DNA of 64,000 nucleotides from Dactylorhiza incarnata (GCA_033032865.1 JAWHQI010000328.1:1798001-1862000), one strand, 5' to 3'. Positions 32,966-45,099 are shown, counted from the stretch's first letter. Made by a program: numbers and translations. Notes: generated by a model from the sequence alone, not told the origin.

Positions 32966-32973
32966 TTATATAC
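32966..32973 (-). promoter_or_regulatory. Possible TATA box of the MADS-box gene
   Basis: On the minus strand TGTATATAATC lies about 160 bp upstream of the MADS start codon, a workable distance for a TATA box with a short leader. No other signal supports it. Confidence 0.35.
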
Positions 32974-33197
32974 ACAAATGTTACCGTTGTTGTATAGCTG
33001 TCTTGTTTTTTGGCGCGATATTTAGAATTCAAAAATATATGCTCTGATCCATGAATGGCTGATGATATCAAGCGGAGCACAGATCATATCAATTGTAAAG
33101 AAGAGTGAAGAGATAAAAGTTTTGAAGAAACATCATATTATTGTGATGAAAAGAAATGCCACCGTCTATTTTGTACACACCATTTTTTCCATTCAAT

Positions 33198-33293
33198 GGG
33201 ACATCAGCGAAGGCAGGTGATGCGGTCGCCAGGCCCACTGCTTGTGGGACATCAGCGAAGGCAGGTGATGCGGTCGCCAGGCCCACTGCTTGT
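33198..33293. repeat. 48-bp perfect tandem duplication
   Basis: Two identical 48-bp units starting GGGACATCAGCGAAGGCAGG, followed by six bases of a third. 48 is divisible by 3, so a minus-strand frame across it shows a 16-residue repeat, but that frame has no other support as a gene. It lies about 400 bp upstream of the MADS start. Confidence 0.85.
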
Positions 33294-33406
33294 GGGACAC
33301 GGTCAGCGGCGGAGATGCTATCGCTGCTATACTCTCGGATAGCCCACGCTAGATTACTTGTAATAATTGTGGTAAGCAGGTGGTTTTGGTGAGAAACATA
33401 GAATAA

Positions 33407-33554
33407 GTTCTTTCGGCAAGAAGCTAATAAACAACATATCACCCCCCCCCCCCCCCCCCCCCCCAAGGTTTCTTAAGAAGCTTTACTACTGAAGGAGAGT
33501 CTACCATCTAAATAAATCAGTTCTTTCGGCAAGAAGCTAATAAACAACATATCA

Positions 33555-33585
<31 letters not shown>

Positions 33586-33638
33586 GGTTTCTTAAGAAGC
33601 TTTACTACTGAAGGAGAGTCTACCATCTAAATAAATCA
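33407..33638. repeat. Tandem duplication with poly-C tracts of 23 and 29 bases
   Basis: Unit 1 (33407-33519, 113 bp) and unit 2 (33520-33638, 119 bp) are the same apart from the C run (33442-33464 versus 33555-33583). Both start GTTCTTTCGGCAAGAAGC and end AAATAAATCA. Very recent duplication, or an assembly artefact around a homopolymer. Confidence 0.85.
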
Positions 33639-35032
33639 AATTGATTGGTTGATAATAGAAAAGAATTGTGATAAAACAACAGTGGAACAACTTAGTTAGC
33701 ATGTTTTTAAAGTGAAGGACTCATCATGCTGAAGTGAGATGTTAATTATAAAGAATAAGGTATAGGTAATTGTAGTGCGGAGTGGAGGCAACCGACAGAA
33801 TTATACTGCAGAATTTGATGGAATGACTCTGTTTATCTAAATTCATGATTCTGTTGTCCTCCAGTTATATCTCAAAGGCATCATTATTTCATTAAGGACA
33901 TGGATACCATGAATGAAATTTCCGTTTCTTGAGGCTCATCCTTCCTTTAGAGGCCCATGACAAGGAGACATTCTCTACACTAATTTCTTTATTATTGTAA
34001 AGAAAATGCAAAACAAATGTCTTATAAACATATTTCTATAAAGGAAGCCTATTTTTTGTGAATCATATCAATATTGGCTGAAAATATCACAGTCCTTGTT
34101 TTTGGTGAAACAACGCATGTGTTAGAAGCCTTATTCTTTAAGGGAAGCCTTATTGTTCGTTGGTGAAAATGTCACATTCAACAAAGCAAATAATGAGTAT
34201 AATTATGATAATTCTATATTGGTTGCAAATTACTAGGATGCATGTGTTAGAAGTTGAACAAAGGGAGAACAACAAGTTCATTCAAAAAGATTCTATATCA
34301 GAGGACCATCCTTTATTTAGTAACTCTATAGCTTTGAAATACAAACAATTCCATTTTAAATTTATTGGGAGCACATTAAACTTGTTAAAATGATCAAGTG
34401 TATTGGAACTTGCTTTACCAAATGTTTTATTAAGAAATTAACAATAGGAAACACCAACTTCTCTGCTTGTCGTCAATGGAGGGATCGACCTTAAGATATT
34501 AGAGAACTTGAACACCTTTTGCAACAATAATGATGTATGGAGATGTCGTCTAAAGAGTCGTTCTTCTCGAAATTCTTGATAGACAAATAATTTAGCCACA
34601 AATCTTCAACGACAATAATGTTATCAATGAATTCTTATCAAATATTATCTTGGCAAGATTAGTATTAGATTACGGTATCATGGTTGGCATGTGAGGTTGG
34701 CCCTCTCATGAGGATATTGAAGGATAACATTTGATTACACATGAAGTCTAAAATCAATCAAATCTTGTAAAGATACTTTGTACAATTTCATAATCTCATT
34801 TGTATGGGTGGAAGAGGTTGAATTTTAGTCTGTTTGGACCCAAACTGAAACTTAACTGCTCTATATTACTTCAGTTAAGTTTTATATCATTTTAGTCGGT
34901 TGTGGTAAATTTTGGATGTAATGCATTATATAAAAGTTACCCATTTTATGTAAGGACTTAGTTGTAATCCTAATTTAAATATAAAATAGTATTTATTATA
35001 GAAATTTTATAATTAGTTATTAATAATCATAT
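33639..35032. other. AT-rich intergenic sequence, no gene seen
   Basis: Only short frames; none resembles a known protein. AAGGAAGCCT and AAGGGAAGCCT recur at 34040-34150. Ends at the LTR of the Tat-like element. Confidence 0.4.
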
Positions 35033-35771
35033 TATACAACCCCGTATTTGACGAGTGGTCGCAGGGTCAAGGAAGAACCAGAATCAACAGCACCTGGCGA
35101 GTAGACGGCTCGAGCGAGTAGGCCACTCGGGCCGGCACTCACCCCAAGAACATAGTAGTTGGCGAGATCGGCGGGCTGGGCCGTGTTGTCAGCACCCGCC
35201 TAGCAACCCCGGCGAGGCGAGCCGCCATGAGGGTATGAACTCGCCTTTTATCCAGATTCACTTAGCTAAGCCAACCCTACTGGCATGCAATTAGCCTTTC
35301 CAAACAGCAGGATTCAGTTGTTGGCAGACCGTTTTGGGCTACGTTTAGTACGACAAAAAGGCGGGATCTCGCTATCCGTAGGCTACCTCTAGAAAACTAT
35401 TAATAGACCCCCAAGGGCACCTTTGGACAAGACTTCTCACTTATTTCTCTCTCCTTTGGCTTGTTTTGGTTAGCAAGAGAGTTCCATCTTACTGCCCACC
35501 GTGCTTTCCGGGTTGGTGGTCAGGAATTCTCTAGCGCTCTCCAAGGTGTCTGGCTTAGCATTTGACTTAGGAGGGAGAGCTCTCTAAGATCTTCCTGGTG
35601 TGTGGAGATACCTCCTCGTTGCAGCTTGAGGTTCTATTCTAGTTTTCAAACTTAAAGATTGAGGATCCTTGTCCTGAACGACTGGCCTAGTGAGCTAGCT
35701 TAGGAGAATTGAGTGCAGGCTACACCATTGGTCCGAACTCCTCGTTGAACCGTGGTTTCCGGGTTCAATAT
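35033..35771 (+). repeat. 5' LTR of Tat-like gypsy element A
   Basis: It begins TATACAACCCCGTATTTGACGAGTGG, the counterpart of TGTACAACTCCGTATTCG at 54098, so the expected TG has become TA. GCGAGT/ACTCGC motifs are frequent. It ends near GGGTTCAATA, just before TGGTGCGGTGAGCG, which is in PBS position but could not be assigned to a tRNA. No complete 3' partner LTR was found; the LTR at 54098 is a candidate for either element A or B. Confidence 0.6.
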
Positions 35772-35849
35772 TTTTGGTGCGGTGAGCGTGGATCGTAGCT
35801 TGTTCAGAAAATCCTAAGTAAGTCTCATAGCCGGAGACGAAGGACAAGG

Positions 35850-36937
35850 AGCCGGTCAGGATCCCCCTCCACCCACTAGAGGATATGTCACTCAGAAAGA
35901 CTTTGATGAGTTCAAAAGAGCCATCCTAGAGACGGTGGGATTCGTCCTCACACCACCGGGCGAGATCTCCACTCCATATGCACCGGTGCCTGCCCAGTCA
36001 TCCTTAGGCGAGGACCCACAGAGGAGGCGAGTCGGGAAGGAGTCGCTAACGAAGGAAGGCGAACGAGATCTGCAGGGACGGGAGCTGTTCCCCAGCCAGC
36101 AAGACACTCGTCGTTCGAGCGAGGAGACGGCGCGAGTCGCTTCGACTCGCTAGGCAAGGTCTGGGAGTCCTTTCTGTGACTTTATTTTGTAGGCCCCTAT
36201 CCATGTGGGCTTCAGATAACCAGTCATGACCTACTACATCGGCAAGGATGACCCGTACAACACCTGCATTGGTTCGAAGATGTTCTTTCCATCAGGAAGA
36301 TGTCGGACGCATTCAAGTGCCGATTATTTGCCATCACCTTCCGGGAGAAGGCGAGGTACTGGTTTCATCAGCTCCCCTCCGGGACCATATATAGTTTTGA
36401 AGATCTGCACCATAGTTTCCTACTGCGTTTCTCGACATCCAAGAAGAGGAAGAATGGAGCTGAAGTGCTTTTTCTAATCAAGCAAGGGGCCGAGGATACG
36501 CTGGGAAGCTACGTAGATGTCTTCCAGGAAGAAATTCTCCAAGTCCATGAGGTTGCCGGACATACTCTGCTATTGGCCTTCACCCTCAAGTTGTGCTAAG
36601 GTTTCTTCAGGTTGGAGTTGGTCCGAGACCCTCCGTTATATTTTGAGGAGTTGACGGAGAGGGCGACGAAGGAGATCGAGGGAGAAACCATGAATCCTGA
36701 GTTCATGAGAAAGTTGGCAAAGATGGGGGAGGGGAGAAGAGAAAAGCAGGAGGGTCGCGGTAGTAGGAGTGGAGGAGAAGGGAAGAACCTCAGAGGCAAG
36801 GGTTCCTAGGACCCCAGGGGGAGCTAGGAGGAAGGTTCCAGCCATCGATCCATCGAAAGGTATGGAGACCACATGGAAGGCCACCTCAGGGTTAGGGAGG
36901 GGGCCATTTCCAAGGCGGGGAAAACTTCCAGGGAGGA
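35850..36937 (+). pseudogene. gag of Tat-like gypsy element A, decayed
   Basis: A leader frame (35876-36150) is followed by YYIGKDDPY (about 36229), then the capsid block DAFKCRLFAITFREKARYWF, LPSGTIYSFEDLHHSF and KQGAEDTLGSYVDVFQEE (36300-36599). The frame breaks at 36598 and continues in another frame (ELTERATKEIEGE). The same domain at 54686-55323 is better preserved. At 36937 the gag-only element inserts (TSD GAGGA) and the gag end resumes at 44174. The capsid pattern fits the Tat branch. Confidence 0.78.
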
Positions 36938-38422
36938 TGATGAGTCCCATTTATATACACATTTATGGACTCATCTGGGCTGATTATCTAGTCTATGCAC
37001 TACACTTTAGGCATGTTTTCATTCATATTGGTTATTCCTTGATAGGTGCACTCTTAGGCCCATTTCGGTGTGCATTTGCGCTCCTTGTTATTGGGGGTAA
37101 GCACATGGTGCTCCCCTTCCATTTCTCTATGATTATCTGGTGCTGGAGGTGCATTCCCAGCTATTTTTATCTTGTATGCAGGTGGCCGGATTATCTGGTA
37201 ACCAGTTTTCTCCCAGAATTCATGACTGTGTGAAACACACGGTCGTGCGTTTTCCTTGACGCACGGGCTGTTGCGGTCGTGCGTTCTGATCTGGGCAGAA
37301 AACAATCGATCTGAATTTAGTCGTGCATTTGTACGCACGGGCGGATTTGCCCGTGCGTGAGAAAAATGCACGGGCGGCACTGTGTTCTCCATGTTTTTGG
37401 TCATTCTGAATTTACCCATGCGTTTGTACGCACGGGCAGATTTGCCCGTACGTGAGCAAAACGCACGGGCAGCGCTGCGTCTCCGTCAAGTCTGATTTTA
37501 TTATTTAATAACGCACGGTTCACGCACGGTCGTGCGTTCGACCATGCGTGACCATTTTTCTGCCTGTTTAGTATAAAATGCAGATTACATCGCAGAGAGC
37601 GGGGAGAGCGGAGAGGGGAGCGGGAAATTAGGTCCTTCCCGCCGTTCCTGAGGTCTGAAAGCTTCTCCTTCACCTCCACCACCAAAGAGGCCATTTTCGG
37701 GCGTTTTCCACCACCATCCTTCCATTCGGGAGTGTTAGCAAGCATCCTCCGCCAAGTGCTCAAGCATTCCTCGTCGTGGGAAGCCATGGAAGAGTTGTAG
37801 GTCTTTGGAGCGGTGACAGCCTCCATCGAATCAGCACACCATCTGAGGGTCAAGCCCGGAGAGAGCCCGACAACCTCTCATTCCGGCCGAGAACCCAAGA
37901 CGCGGTGATTTCTTCATATTGGTCTTCTCTAAACTTTATGTTTGTGTTTTCCTTGTGTTGTTGTAATGAACTATCATTTAGCTTTATGTTATAAATCTTT
38001 TGTGATGTTCATGTGCAATGATGCGGTGGTGCGAGAATAGCACTTTCTTTGATGTGTTTTTCTGAGATTTGTTGTGTGTGAAGCCCTAGCAATTGCTAGT
38101 GGTGTTGCTCGGAGAAGAGGTGTGTGCGACCCTCACTCGTCATAGTTACTTTCCGTCCACGCGCCTCCCGAAGAACGGCATCGCGGCCGTTGCATCCACC
38201 TCGCATTGCGAAGCGGAGTTTTGACCCGCATTTTTCTTTTCTGCACTAGCTTAGGAAACCCAAAATCAATGCCCTTGTTTTTCCTTCATTCGCTCGTATA
38301 ACGATCGATTCACCACACGTTTCGTTCACCAGAATTTGCATTCCTTGAGAGACGATATTCGGGGAAGTTATTCCCAATTTTATTACTTGACAGCGACCGG
38401 TGCACTTGTCGAATATGCATCA
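36938..38422 (+). repeat. 5' LTR of gag-protease-only element
   Basis: It begins TGATGAGTCCC and ends GAATATGCATCA. The first half is dense in CGCACGG/CCGTGCG palindromes (37240-37530). Confidence 0.93.
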
Positions 38423-38428
38423 TGTTTT

Positions 38429-38446
38429 TGGCGCCGTTGCCGGGGA
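38429..38446 (+). other. Primer binding site (tRNA-Asp type)
   Basis: TGGCGCCGTTGCCGGGGA, six bases after the 5' LTR. This 18-mer is the PBS known from Athila-type elements, complementary to the 3' end of plant tRNA-Asp. Confidence 0.88.
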
Positions 38447-38536
38447 ATGCAGGCGTGTAACGCTTTATGTTATGAATCCTTATTATAGGAGCAGTTGTTT
38501 TTTATTTTTGTTTTTCTTTGTGTTTTCTTTTTGTGT

Positions 38537-39839
38537 ATGCAGAGACAAGCCGGAAGGGAAGTAGTGCCCTTCGATCCTGAGATTGAACGTACTGCGCGCA
38601 CTAAGGCGTGCTGCAGTCATGCAAGCGGCTATTGGAGATAATACGGAACCTGGAGTTGTGCCGAGAGCACCCGCTGATTGAGATGAGGTGTATCCTGGAG
38701 TACCCCATGTGGGGCAAAACCATCTAAGGGACAAGAAGGAGGTGGTCAGGCCGAGGCCTAGGACCATGAGAGACTACACCACTCCTACAGCTGGGAGTGT
38801 GTATCCAGGATTTGGGCCTAACATCATGAACAATCAGTTCGAAATCAAGCCCGCCATCCTGAACATCATCCGTAACAACGCGCAATTCTCTGGGATGCCC
38901 AGTGAAGACCCACATCTTCACTTGGCAGAGTTCGCAGACATTTGCGGTACCTTCAGGTATGCAGGAATCACTGACGAAACAGTCAAGTTGAGACTGTTTC
39001 CATTCTCATTGAGGGACAAAGCCAAGGTGTGGCTCCATTCTATCCCTCCAGGAACTGCTGCCACTTGGGATGCGCTTGCGTCCCAATTTCTCGCCAAATT
39101 CCACCCGGTGTACAAGATTGTTAGCCTTCGGCACGAGATCGCCACCTTCCGGCAAGCTGAGCCGAAAAGTCTCGCAGAAGATTGGGAGCGTCTTGGTGAC
39201 CTCCTGCGCAAATGCCCAAATCACGAGCTCCAGCCGTGGAACATCGTGGAGACCTTCTACTTCGCCATCGAGCCCAACCATCGGGCGATGATTGACGCTG
39301 CTGCAGGAGGAACCCTGTTGAACCACACGCCCGAGGAAGCTCTCAGAATTCTGCAGGACACCGCATCCCACAGCACATTCTGGACTGCGGGGAGAAATGC
39401 GCTTAGAAGCGCTCGGGGACTATTCGTGGTGGATTCACTACCTCCCGCTGCTGCGCCCACGTCTAACATTATATGTGAAGGATGTGGAGCCGGTGGTCAC
39501 CACCCATACGAATGCCCAGGTAGTGGGCTATCAGGTGAATTCTCTCAGCTTAGTTTAAATGAATCTGTAAATTTCATTGGAAATCAAGCTAGGGGGGCAC
39601 CCTACGGAAATGCTTATAATCCGGGTGTGAGAAATCACCCCAATTTTTCATGGAACCAAAATGCTGCAGGCCAACGATGGCAACCGGGCCAGCATCAATA
39701 CGATGCTCAAGCGTCCGGAAGCCAACCGAGGCCGCCTCAGCCGGGTTATAATCAAGGTACCCCAGTCCCTAAGAAAAGTAATCTGGAAGAGTTGATGGAG
39801 AGGTTTATGGAAGCCGCCAACGCTAATATGGTGAACTAA
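38537..39839 (+). pseudogene. gag of Athila-like non-autonomous element, nearly intact
   Basis: The likely start is ATG 38537 (MQRQAGREVVPFDPEIER). One frameshift near 38590 and a TGA at 38679-38681 separate this start from a 383-codon open frame running to 39839. Features of the main frame: capsid core with FEIKPAILNIIRNN, DPHLHLAEFADICGTFRY, VKLRLFPFSLRDKAKVWL and TWDALASQFLAKF; then a CCHC knuckle CEGCGAGGHHPYEC (about residues 263-276); then a Gln/Pro/Asn-rich tail. This is the usual Athila gag order. The capsid is well conserved although the element has no RT of its own, which suggests it was copied recently enough, or selected enough, to keep packaging functions. Confidence 0.88.
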
Positions 39840-39848
39840 ACCGCATCC

Positions 39849-40334
39849 ATGCGTAACTTGGAGAAGCAAGTGGGCCAATTGGCTCAAGTGTTAACCGAGC
39901 GTGCGCAAGGGACCCTTCCCAGTAATACAGAAAAAAATCCAATTAACCAAGGGAAGAGTCTCTCCGATGCGGGAGTAGGTGAACTAAGTGAGTTGGTAGT
40001 CTCATGCTCCATTAATAATATTGAAACGACAACCCTATGTGATTCCGGTTCATCTCGCAACGTCCTCGCTTTGCAGGATGTTGTTAAAATGCAACTTAAA
40101 ATGGATACGGATGAACGGAAGTCACTAGTGCTTGCTAATGGGACTGTAGTTAAGGCTGAGGGAGAAGTCATGAATGTGGAAGTTACAATCGAAGGGACGG
40201 TAGTGGTTGCCGACTTCCAAGTTTTGGGACCAAGTCTGAATCAATCCATTCCCATCTTGGGAGTACCGTTCTTAAAAGAGAGCGTTGCCACCTTAGATTT
40301 TCTAAGGGGTGTGTTGTCTTACCCTGTAAGGTGA
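39849..40334 (+). pseudogene. Aspartic protease-like domain of Athila-like element
   Basis: A 161-codon frame separated from gag by a TAA. It begins with RNLEKQVGQLAQ, the normal gag-protease linker of Athila elements. The protease core has LCDSGSSRNVL (active-site D-S-G), then VLANGTVVKAEG and ILGVPFLKE, a retropepsin pattern. It ends at 40334 with no RT following. Active-site residues are intact. Confidence 0.8.
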
Positions 40335-40409
40335 CACCCTCCACTTGCCCCAAGTTTGTATCCGAAGCAGTAATCCAGTCTCACCTTATTTTTACTGAGG
40401 AACCATCTA

Positions 40410-40865
40410 GTGATGCAGAAGCCGAGAAAAGCAAAGAAAGGAGAGATGTTGCAAGTTATGACGGAAGAGGGGAAGAAGGCAAGAGACAGCACTGAGACCA
40501 GAATATTGAATGACGAGGGAGAAGGCGGAACAAAGCGCCTTATGAAAATTTGTCCGAGTCAAAGTAACAAATGTAATCATTTTAAGCAGGTCCATTGGGC
40601 TGATCCGATTGCAACGGCGGCAACGGAAGTGAAGCCACCCGCCACCAAGGTGGGAAATTCTGCCAATTATCAACGTTGGCGCTCTCCAACTGTGGAGAAG
40701 TTGAGGCAAGAAAATTTGCTGCGTGATGCACGCTCTGTTGCCCTCCGGAGCGAGAAGGAAGAGATTAGGGGAAAGGGGGAGACATCCTCCTTGGGACCTA
40801 AAGCCTTCACCTCTTCCCCATCTCGCGTAGCTAGGGAGAACCACCACAAATCAGCATACAGCTGA
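40410..40865 (+). CDS. Unrecognised frame after the protease in the gag-only element
   Basis: A 151-codon basic, Lys/Arg/Glu-rich frame that follows the protease and stays open. It resembles no RT or integrase. It contains VHWADPIATA, then a charged tail. It may be the remnant of the hydrophilic linker upstream of RT, or the last part of the polyprotein unique to this family. It is not supported as an independent gene. Confidence 0.35.
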   Translation: MMQKPRKAKKGEMLQVMTEEGKKARDSTETRILNDEGEGGTKRLMKICPSQSNKCNHFKQVHWADPIATAATEVKPPATKVGNSANYQRWRSPTVEKLRQENLLRDARSVALRSEKEEIRGKGETSSLGPKAFTSSPSRVARENHHKSAYS

Positions 40866-42683
40866 TGCGTGATGGGGTCTCTGGGTGGTGATTGTGCTGT
40901 TTCTTCGGTCTGATTTTGTGCTCTGTGTCGCTACTTTGCTGTCTTGTTTGTTTTTACTTTAGTTTGGAACAATCTCTTTAACTGCTGCTTTCAAACTTTA
41001 ATATAGGTATTTGGTCCACCTTTAAGGACGTTAAACAAAAGGGCTTCTTGGGAGACAACCCATTGGAACCTACCGGTTCCGTTTGCTTTTTTTTATATGT
41101 TATGTATTTCCTTCTTGCTAACAGCGCAGGTTGGAGTTCTCGCGTGGTGGATAATGGAGAGGATATTTTATTAAAACAAAAGAGGAATTTCCGCACTTCT
41201 GGCATGCTCATTTATGAGCATAGGTCCACTCTACCCCTTTCCTACTTATTTCTGAATTGGTTATTATAGTTGGTTTTGATCAAGTCTGGGGGAGAGAGTG
41301 ATCGGTGCACGTGCACACACTTTGCATGACATGTTAGAATGTACTGAGTTAGGAATTTTCAAATGTATTGTCGCATTGCATACCACGCACCACATTCGTT
41401 TTCTTGTTATTCGTGCGCATTTATCATGTAAGTGCTTAATTTGTATGTTTGGAAGCTTGTTTGTTGATTTAGGATTGTGTGACAGAACAAGTTGTGACCC
41501 GTGCGGTGCTACTAGTAGAGCGCTAACGTGGCTTAAAAATTCTTGTAGAGTAGATTTTATTACAAAATTATAGTTTTATTTACTTATGTAGTGTAACTGT
41601 AAAATACTCTACTCGAACGGTGAATTTGGTGAATCTAGCGGTAGCCCTAGGTCGAGTGTAGAAGAGCTGTTAGCCTCGTGTTGTTTGAGTTGGAAGGAGA
41701 GGAGACCTCGCTCAGTGGTTAAGAACTTGCCCCTCGCTATTTTCAAAACGAGTGCGTTGAATGATCTTGTTGGGAGCATGACGTAGGCCATCATTTGATC
41801 CGATTGAGCTTTGATTTCCCAACCTAATATCATCCTTTGCTAGCCTCGTTGAGCCTTACCTTTCCTATTTGTTAAACTCCACCAAACTTTCACCAAGACC
41901 ACATATCCTAACCTAAAACGCACTAGAGTCAAGCTTTGAAATTTATACATTTTGTTGATGATTGTGCGATGCGGAGAAATAAAAATTTGGAGGTGTGATG
42001 TGGTGTGTGCGCGCAGAAAAATGAAAAAAATTTTGATTGATCCTAACTTATGTTATTATGGATCTAAAAAAAAAGAGAAAGAGAGAGTTAATGAACTCAA
42101 ACAAGAATAGAACCATAAGTATGGTAGTCTCGCGCACACCATAGTGCTTAATTGAAGTCTAGGGGAGTGTGCTTCAAGGTGAAGATGTTAAGGTTGAATT
42201 TTGTTTATTTACCGGAGGTTGGGTGCGTTTAGCTTACGTTCTTCTACTTCATTACCGTACCTCAACCCAAGCCCAAGTCTAGCCTAAAAGCCCTACTGAT
42301 TCTTGATAAGATCGTCTCATGCAGTGGAGAAGGTGTGAAAGGGCAAGCATATGACCATCGACCTTGATGGATTTATTGGAGAGCTCTTTCTTGAGATCCA
42401 ATTTGAACAACGCTCACCTCAGCAGTTCACGCTATTTTCCCTAGGGCGCGACAGTTTGATTCACCAATAATTCACCTCAGAGTAGTAGTATTTTGTATTT
42501 TACACTTGTAGAAGTTCTTAAAATATAGTTTTTGTTTTAAAATCTTTTCTACTTTATTTTTACGATCGTTATTTCTTTACTTCCCATTGTGTTTTGCCTG
42601 CGCAGTTGCTTATTTAACGTGCACTTTTCTACCATAGGACTAAGTGTTTGCCCGAGACGTGCAAACGGGTAAGTCTGGGGGTG
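40866..42683 (+). other. Noncoding 3' part of gag-only element, PPT at the end
   Basis: No conserved frame. AAGTCTGGGGG occurs twice: at 41282-41292 and at 42671-42680. The second, directly before the 3' LTR, is the PPT. The 1.4 kb between them is where autonomous Athila elements would carry other sequence; the internal PPT-like copy is unexplained. Confidence 0.65.
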
Positions 42684-44168
42684 TGATGAGTCCCATTTAT
42701 ATACACATTTATGGACTCATCTGGGCCGATTATTTAGTCTATGCACTACACTTTAGGCATATTTTCATTCATATTGGTTATTCCTTGATAGGTGCACTCT
42801 TAGGCCCGTTTCGGTGTGCATTTGCGCTCCTTGTTATTGGGGGTAATCACATGGTGCTCCCCTTCCATTTCTCTATGATTATCTGGTGCTGGAGGTGCAT
42901 TCCCAACTACTTTTATCTTGTATGCAGGTGGCCGGATTATCTTGTATCCAGTTTTCTCCCAGAATTCATGACTGTGTGAAATGCACGGTCGTGCATTTTC
43001 CTTAACGCACGGGCTGTTGCGGTCGTGCGTTCTGATCTGGGCAGAAAACGATCGATCTGAATTTAGTCGTGCGTTTGTATGCACGGGCGGATTTGCACGT
43101 GCGTGAGTAAATTGCACGGGCGGCGCTGTGTTCTCCATGTTTTTGGTCATTCTGAATTTACCCGTGCGTTTGTACGCACGGGCGGATTTGCCCGTGCGTG
43201 AGTAAAATGCACGGGCGGCGCTGCATCTCCCTCAGGTCTGATTTTATCATTTAATAACGCACGGTTCACGCACGGTCGTGCGTTCGACCATGTGTGACCA
43301 TTTTTCTGCCTGTTTAGTATAAAATGCAGATTACATCGCAGAGAGCGGGGAGAGTGGAGAAGGGAGCGGGAAATTAGGTCCTTTCCGCCGTTCCTGAGGT
43401 CTGAAGGCTTCTCCTTCACCTCCACCACCAAAGAGGCCATTTTTGGGCATTTTCCACCACCATCCTTCCATTCTGGAGTGTTAGCAAGCATCCTCCGCCA
43501 AGTGCTCAAGCATTCCTCATCGTGGGAAGCTATAAAAGAGCTGTAGGTCTTTGGAGCGGTGACAGCCTCCATCAAATCAGCACACCTTCTGAGGGCCGAG
43601 CCCGGAGAGAGCCCGACAACCTCTCATTCCGGCCGAGAACCCAAGACGCGGTGATTTCTTCCTATTGGTCTTCTCTAAACTTTATGTTTGTGTTTTCCTT
43701 GTGTTGTTGTAATGAACTATCATTTAGCTTTATGTTATAAATCTTTTGTGATGTTCATGTGCAATGATGCGGTGGTGCGAGAATAGCACTTTCTTTGCTG
43801 TGTTTTTCTGAGATTTGTTGTGTGTGAAGCCCTAGCAATTGCTAGTGGTGTTGCTTGGAGAAGAGGTGTGTGCGACCCTCACCCATCATAGTTACTTTCC
43901 ATCCATGCGCCTCCCGAAGCACGGCATCGCGGCCGTTGCATCCACCTCGCCTTGCGAAGCGGAGTTTTGACCCGCATTTCTCTTTTCTGCACTAGCTTAG
44001 GAAACCCAAAATCAATGCCCTTGTTTTTCCTTTATTCGCTCGTATAACGATTGATTCACCACACGTTTCATTCACCAGAACCTGCATTCCTTGAGAGACG
44101 ATATTCGGGGAAGCTATTCCCAATTTTATTACTTGACAGTGACCAGTGCACTTGCCGAATACGCATCA
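42684..44168 (+). repeat. 3' LTR of gag-protease-only element
   Basis: Same length (1485 bp) as the 5' LTR, begins TGATGAGTCCC and ends CGAATACGCATCA, followed by TSD GAGGA. Confidence 0.93.
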
Positions 44169-44173
44169 GAGGA

Positions 44174-44800
44174 CCATGACGGTTCAACCCTCCGGGGTGG
44201 AGATCGGGAGTGAGACCATTGCAACCGCCACCTCAACAAGCAATGACAATTGACAGAGGAGCGCTTAGGTGAAGAAGAGGCCCACCAAGGGGGGCAGGAA
44301 GGGGAAAGGTGGAGCTGACTTATTGTGAATTCGACCAGGAGTCGGGCCACGCGACGACCACTTGCCCCGAATTCTTAGAAATGAGAGAAGGATGAACCCT
44401 AATGGGGCAGCAGCAGGCACATCAAGGAGTCTAGGGAGGAGAAGGAAGAGGGGAAGAAGGGGACCGGTGCGAAGACCGGTTCGATGTAGGAACCCATGGT
44501 GGGATTGGGGTGATCCATGGGTGAGTGGGGATCGAGGCCACCCGCAAGGGGATCCTCCACGCTATTTATCGTCGGAGTATAGCTTTGAACTCACGGGCCC
44601 CGCACCCAGAAGAAAAGATAATCTTCTCCACGAAGGACCTGCTAGAGAATGAGGATCCATTCTGCGATGCCTTAGTGATCCAGATCGCGTTTGAGATTTC
44701 CACAATCCCCCGAGTCCCGAAGGACAATGGGAGCTTGGTGAATGTGATCTTCAAGAGAGACTTTGATGAGTAGAAGGTGGAAGCTTAGAGGGTGCTAGCC
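44174..44800 (+). pseudogene. gag end and protease of Tat-like element A
   Basis: Continuation of the gag interrupted at 36937. A basic, Gly/Arg-rich segment (44360-44480) is followed by the protease: EEKIIFSTKDLLENEDPFCD, DALVIQIAF, then DNGSLVNVIF (D-N-G in the active-site position, as in element B where it reads DNGSSVNVIF). TAG at 44770 and further stops follow. In Tat elements the DNGSS form is the usual active site. Confidence 0.78.
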
Positions 44801-45099
44801 TCGGACAGTCCACACTTTGGTTTTGTCAGAGAGCGGAATGAAGTGGAAGGAGGAGTCGAGCTCCTCGTGACCCTAGGAGGGACGTCCCGAAACTGTTAGT
44901 TCGTCATCGTGGATGCCCAAAGTAGTTATAATGCTATCTTCAGGTGATGCCTCATCAGCGCCTTCCGTTGTGTGCCATCTTCGTTCCACCAATTCTTAAA
45001 GTACAGCATCGGAGGAGTTCAGGGGAGAGTCAAGGGAGACCCGAAGGTGGCGAGATAGTGTTATGTTACGGCGGCCAACACCATCTCCTAGAAAGAAGA

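Larger units (their letters stand above)
36938..44168 (+). mobile_element. Complete gag-protease-only LTR element (Athila-like), TSD GAGGA
   Basis: Two LTRs of 1485 bp each (36938-38422, 42684-44168), PBS at 38429, PPT before 42684, TSD GAGGA at 36933-36937 and 44169-44173. The 4.26-kb internal part codes only gag and an aspartic protease-like domain; RT, RNase H and integrase are absent without sign of a recent deletion scar. This is the layout of non-autonomous TR-GAG-type elements. The LTRs differ at about 5 percent of sites in the first 570 bp by eye. It must be moved by a partner element. Confidence 0.93.

Noticed and set aside
33089..33466. 125-codon minus frame with a 16-residue repeat
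   Set aside because: The repeat is the 48-bp DNA duplication and the frame begins in a poly-C run; nothing else supports a protein.
37054..37853. Minus frames of 121-150 codons in the 36.9-38.4 kb LTR, repeated at 42.8-43.6 kb
   Set aside because: They occur in both LTR copies because the LTRs are duplicates. They consist of palindromic CGCACGG repeats with no domain.
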